Assembly (NCBI GenBank): GCA_050247895.1
Contig: JBFWTJ010000015.1
Location: 1 to 23,236, forward strand
DNA length: 23,236 nucleotides
Reading direction: 5' to 3'
Source: CAVPEW01 sp050247895
GTDB lineage: Bacteria > Actinomycetota > Acidimicrobiia > Acidimicrobiales > VFJN01
A model generated the notes under the pieces. That model ran no database searches. It was not told where the DNA came from and worked only from the letters and a program-made list of their open reading frames with translations. Positions 22,635 to 23,236 of this stretch are shown here, piece by piece. The stretch's first letter is position 1, and each line of letters opens with the position of its first letter. The position numbers and the translations under genes are program-made.

Positions 22635-22978
22635 ACGTAGGCGCCGTCGACGAACGTCTCGGCGGCGGCGCGCACCTGCTCGTAGCGGTCCTCGGCAAGG
22701 AGGTCCACAGGACGCTGGCTGTCCAGGAGCCGGCTCTTGGCGTGCAGCCACTGGCCGACGCCCCGGGGCGTCAACGAATCCGAGAGCAGCAGCACGAGAT
22801 CGCGGAGCTGGGCCAGACGGTCGTAGCGGTCCGGACGGATGTCGCCGCTCCGCCAGCCGCGCACGGCCCGATCCGAGACGTGGGTGACCGCCGCCACGTC
22901 GACCTGGGTGACTCCGAACGGTTTGAGCGCGTCGATGATCTCGCTGGCTTCGACTGCTCGGTCCAGGGCTACCGCCAC
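22631..22978 (-). CDS. Xre/MbcA/ParS-type antitoxin (DUF2384-like)
   Basis: A 115-residue protein from the GTG at 22978, with GGAGG 7 nt upstream. Residues 12-60 form an Xre-like helix-turn-helix (PFGVTQVDVAAVTHVSDRAV, GWRSGDIRPDRYDRL). The C-terminal part (about 62-112) has WLHAKSRLLDSQRPVDLLA, the pattern of the DUF2384 toxin-binding domain of MbcA/ParS antitoxins. It overlaps the start of the RES toxin gene by 4 nt, the standard order for this type. The frame is intact and highly codon-biased, while the toxin is broken. The antitoxin could persist as an autoregulator, or protect against a related toxin elsewhere. Confidence 0.87.
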   Translation of the reverse strand: MAVALDRAVEASEIIDALKPFGVTQVDVAAVTHVSDRAVRGWRSGDIRPDRYDRLAQLRDLVLLLSDSLTPRGVGQWLHAKSRLLDSQRPVDLLAEDRYEQVRAAAETFVDGAYV

Positions 22979-22981
22979 ACC

Positions 22982-23011
22982 ACTTCCTCCAATACTTCCT
23001 ATTCAACTTCC
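22982..23011. repeat. Three ACTTCC direct repeats at exact 12-bp spacing in the antitoxin leader
   Basis: ACTTCC occurs at 22982-22987, 22994-22999 and 23006-23011 (GGAAGT on the antitoxin strand). The constant 12-bp step is a little more than one helical turn. The copy nearest the gene overlaps the ribosome-binding region. Direct repeats are a plausible autoregulatory operator for the Xre-type antitoxin. A TAnnnT hexamer (TACCCT, minus strand, 23017-23022) is a weak -10 candidate upstream. Confidence 0.6.
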
Positions 23012-23062
23012 GGTTAGGGTACCGGCTCACTCGGCCCTGGCGAGCAGACGAGGGCCTGCCAG

Positions 23063-23236
23063 TCAGCCGATGTGGGTGATGACGGCTTGGCGTTGCTCGA
23101 CGCTGTGCCGGCCCGTGGCCTCAGCGACCAGGGGATCCAGCGCCTGCCAGTCGCCCCCGTCGACCCGGTACGCCGCGACCAGCTCCACCCGCACCCCCAC
23201 CGTGTAGTCCCCGTGCCAGGCGAACACGTGACGCAC
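23063..23236 (-). CDS. Unrecognised protein, C-terminal part (cut by window edge)
   Basis: A minus-strand frame is open from the window edge to a TGA at 23063-23065, giving 57 residues ending AVITHIG. Third codon positions are almost all G or C, as in the surrounding genes, which supports real coding. The visible part has VFAWHGDYTVGVRVELVAAY, an acidic segment (VDGGDWQALDPLVAEA) and a Gln/His-rich end. I do not recognise a family. The start lies outside the window; a GTG at the very edge is in frame but need not be the start. It is followed by the antitoxin gene on the same strand, with an 84-nt gap. Confidence 0.55.
   Translation of the reverse strand: MRHVFAWHGDYTVGVRVELVAAYRVDGGDWQALDPLVAEATGRHSVEQRQAVITHIG

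Noticed and set aside
1..23236. CRISPR arrays, tRNA or rRNA genes, insertion sequences
   Set aside because: No regularly spaced identical repeats, no cloverleaf-like stretch and no transposase-like product were seen on reading through.

Overview
The window looks like chromosomal DNA from a high-GC actinobacterium, possibly from the Acidimicrobiia side of the phylum. The signs are very GC-rich third codon positions, many GTG starts and one TTG start, repeated 4-nt stop/start overlaps, and lipoprotein substrate-binding proteins with acidic Ser/Thr/Asp/Glu linkers after the lipobox cysteine. The taxonomic guess is an inference. No rRNA, tRNA, insertion sequence or CRISPR array was seen.

Region 1 (1-11556) is a candidate organosulfur or sulfoxide uptake and processing locus. 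It opens with the 3' end of a MalY/PatB-type PLP enzyme, a fold that includes C-S lyases. Next is a minus-strand, fully overlapping five-gene operon: a BisC/DMSO-reductase-family molybdoenzyme followed by dppB, dppC, dppD and dppF-type importer genes. Across a 289-bp divergent promoter region, the plus strand carries an NtaA/SnaA/DszA/DmoA-family flavin monooxygenase, the family-5 solute-binding lipoprotein that completes the importer, a GntR/UTRA regulator and a bicupin. An imported sulfoxide could be reduced by the molybdoenzyme and its C-S bond then cut by the monooxygenase. The substrate is unknown.

Region 2 (11569-20817) is a second catabolic and uptake locus. A nitroreductase and a TetR regulator are divergent. 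Downstream lie a second bicupin, an SDR, a class II aldolase, a TauABC/SsuABC-type ABC importer, a fumarylacetoacetate-hydrolase-family enzyme and a ThDP-dependent enzyme. Three copies of an imperfect palindrome, TGCrTAC-N3-GTAyGCA, sit at the tetR/nitroreductase, bicupin and importer promoters. They make a readable three-site TetR regulon. A perfect 11-bp hairpin follows the last gene.

Region 3 (20882-23236) holds a FetA/FetB-type metal-export ABC pair. Tail-to-tail with it is a broken toxin-antitoxin locus: the Xre/DUF2384-type antitoxin is intact, but the RES-domain toxin has a one-base frameshift and loses its 3' end against fetB. The window ends in the 3' part of an unrecognised minus-strand gene.
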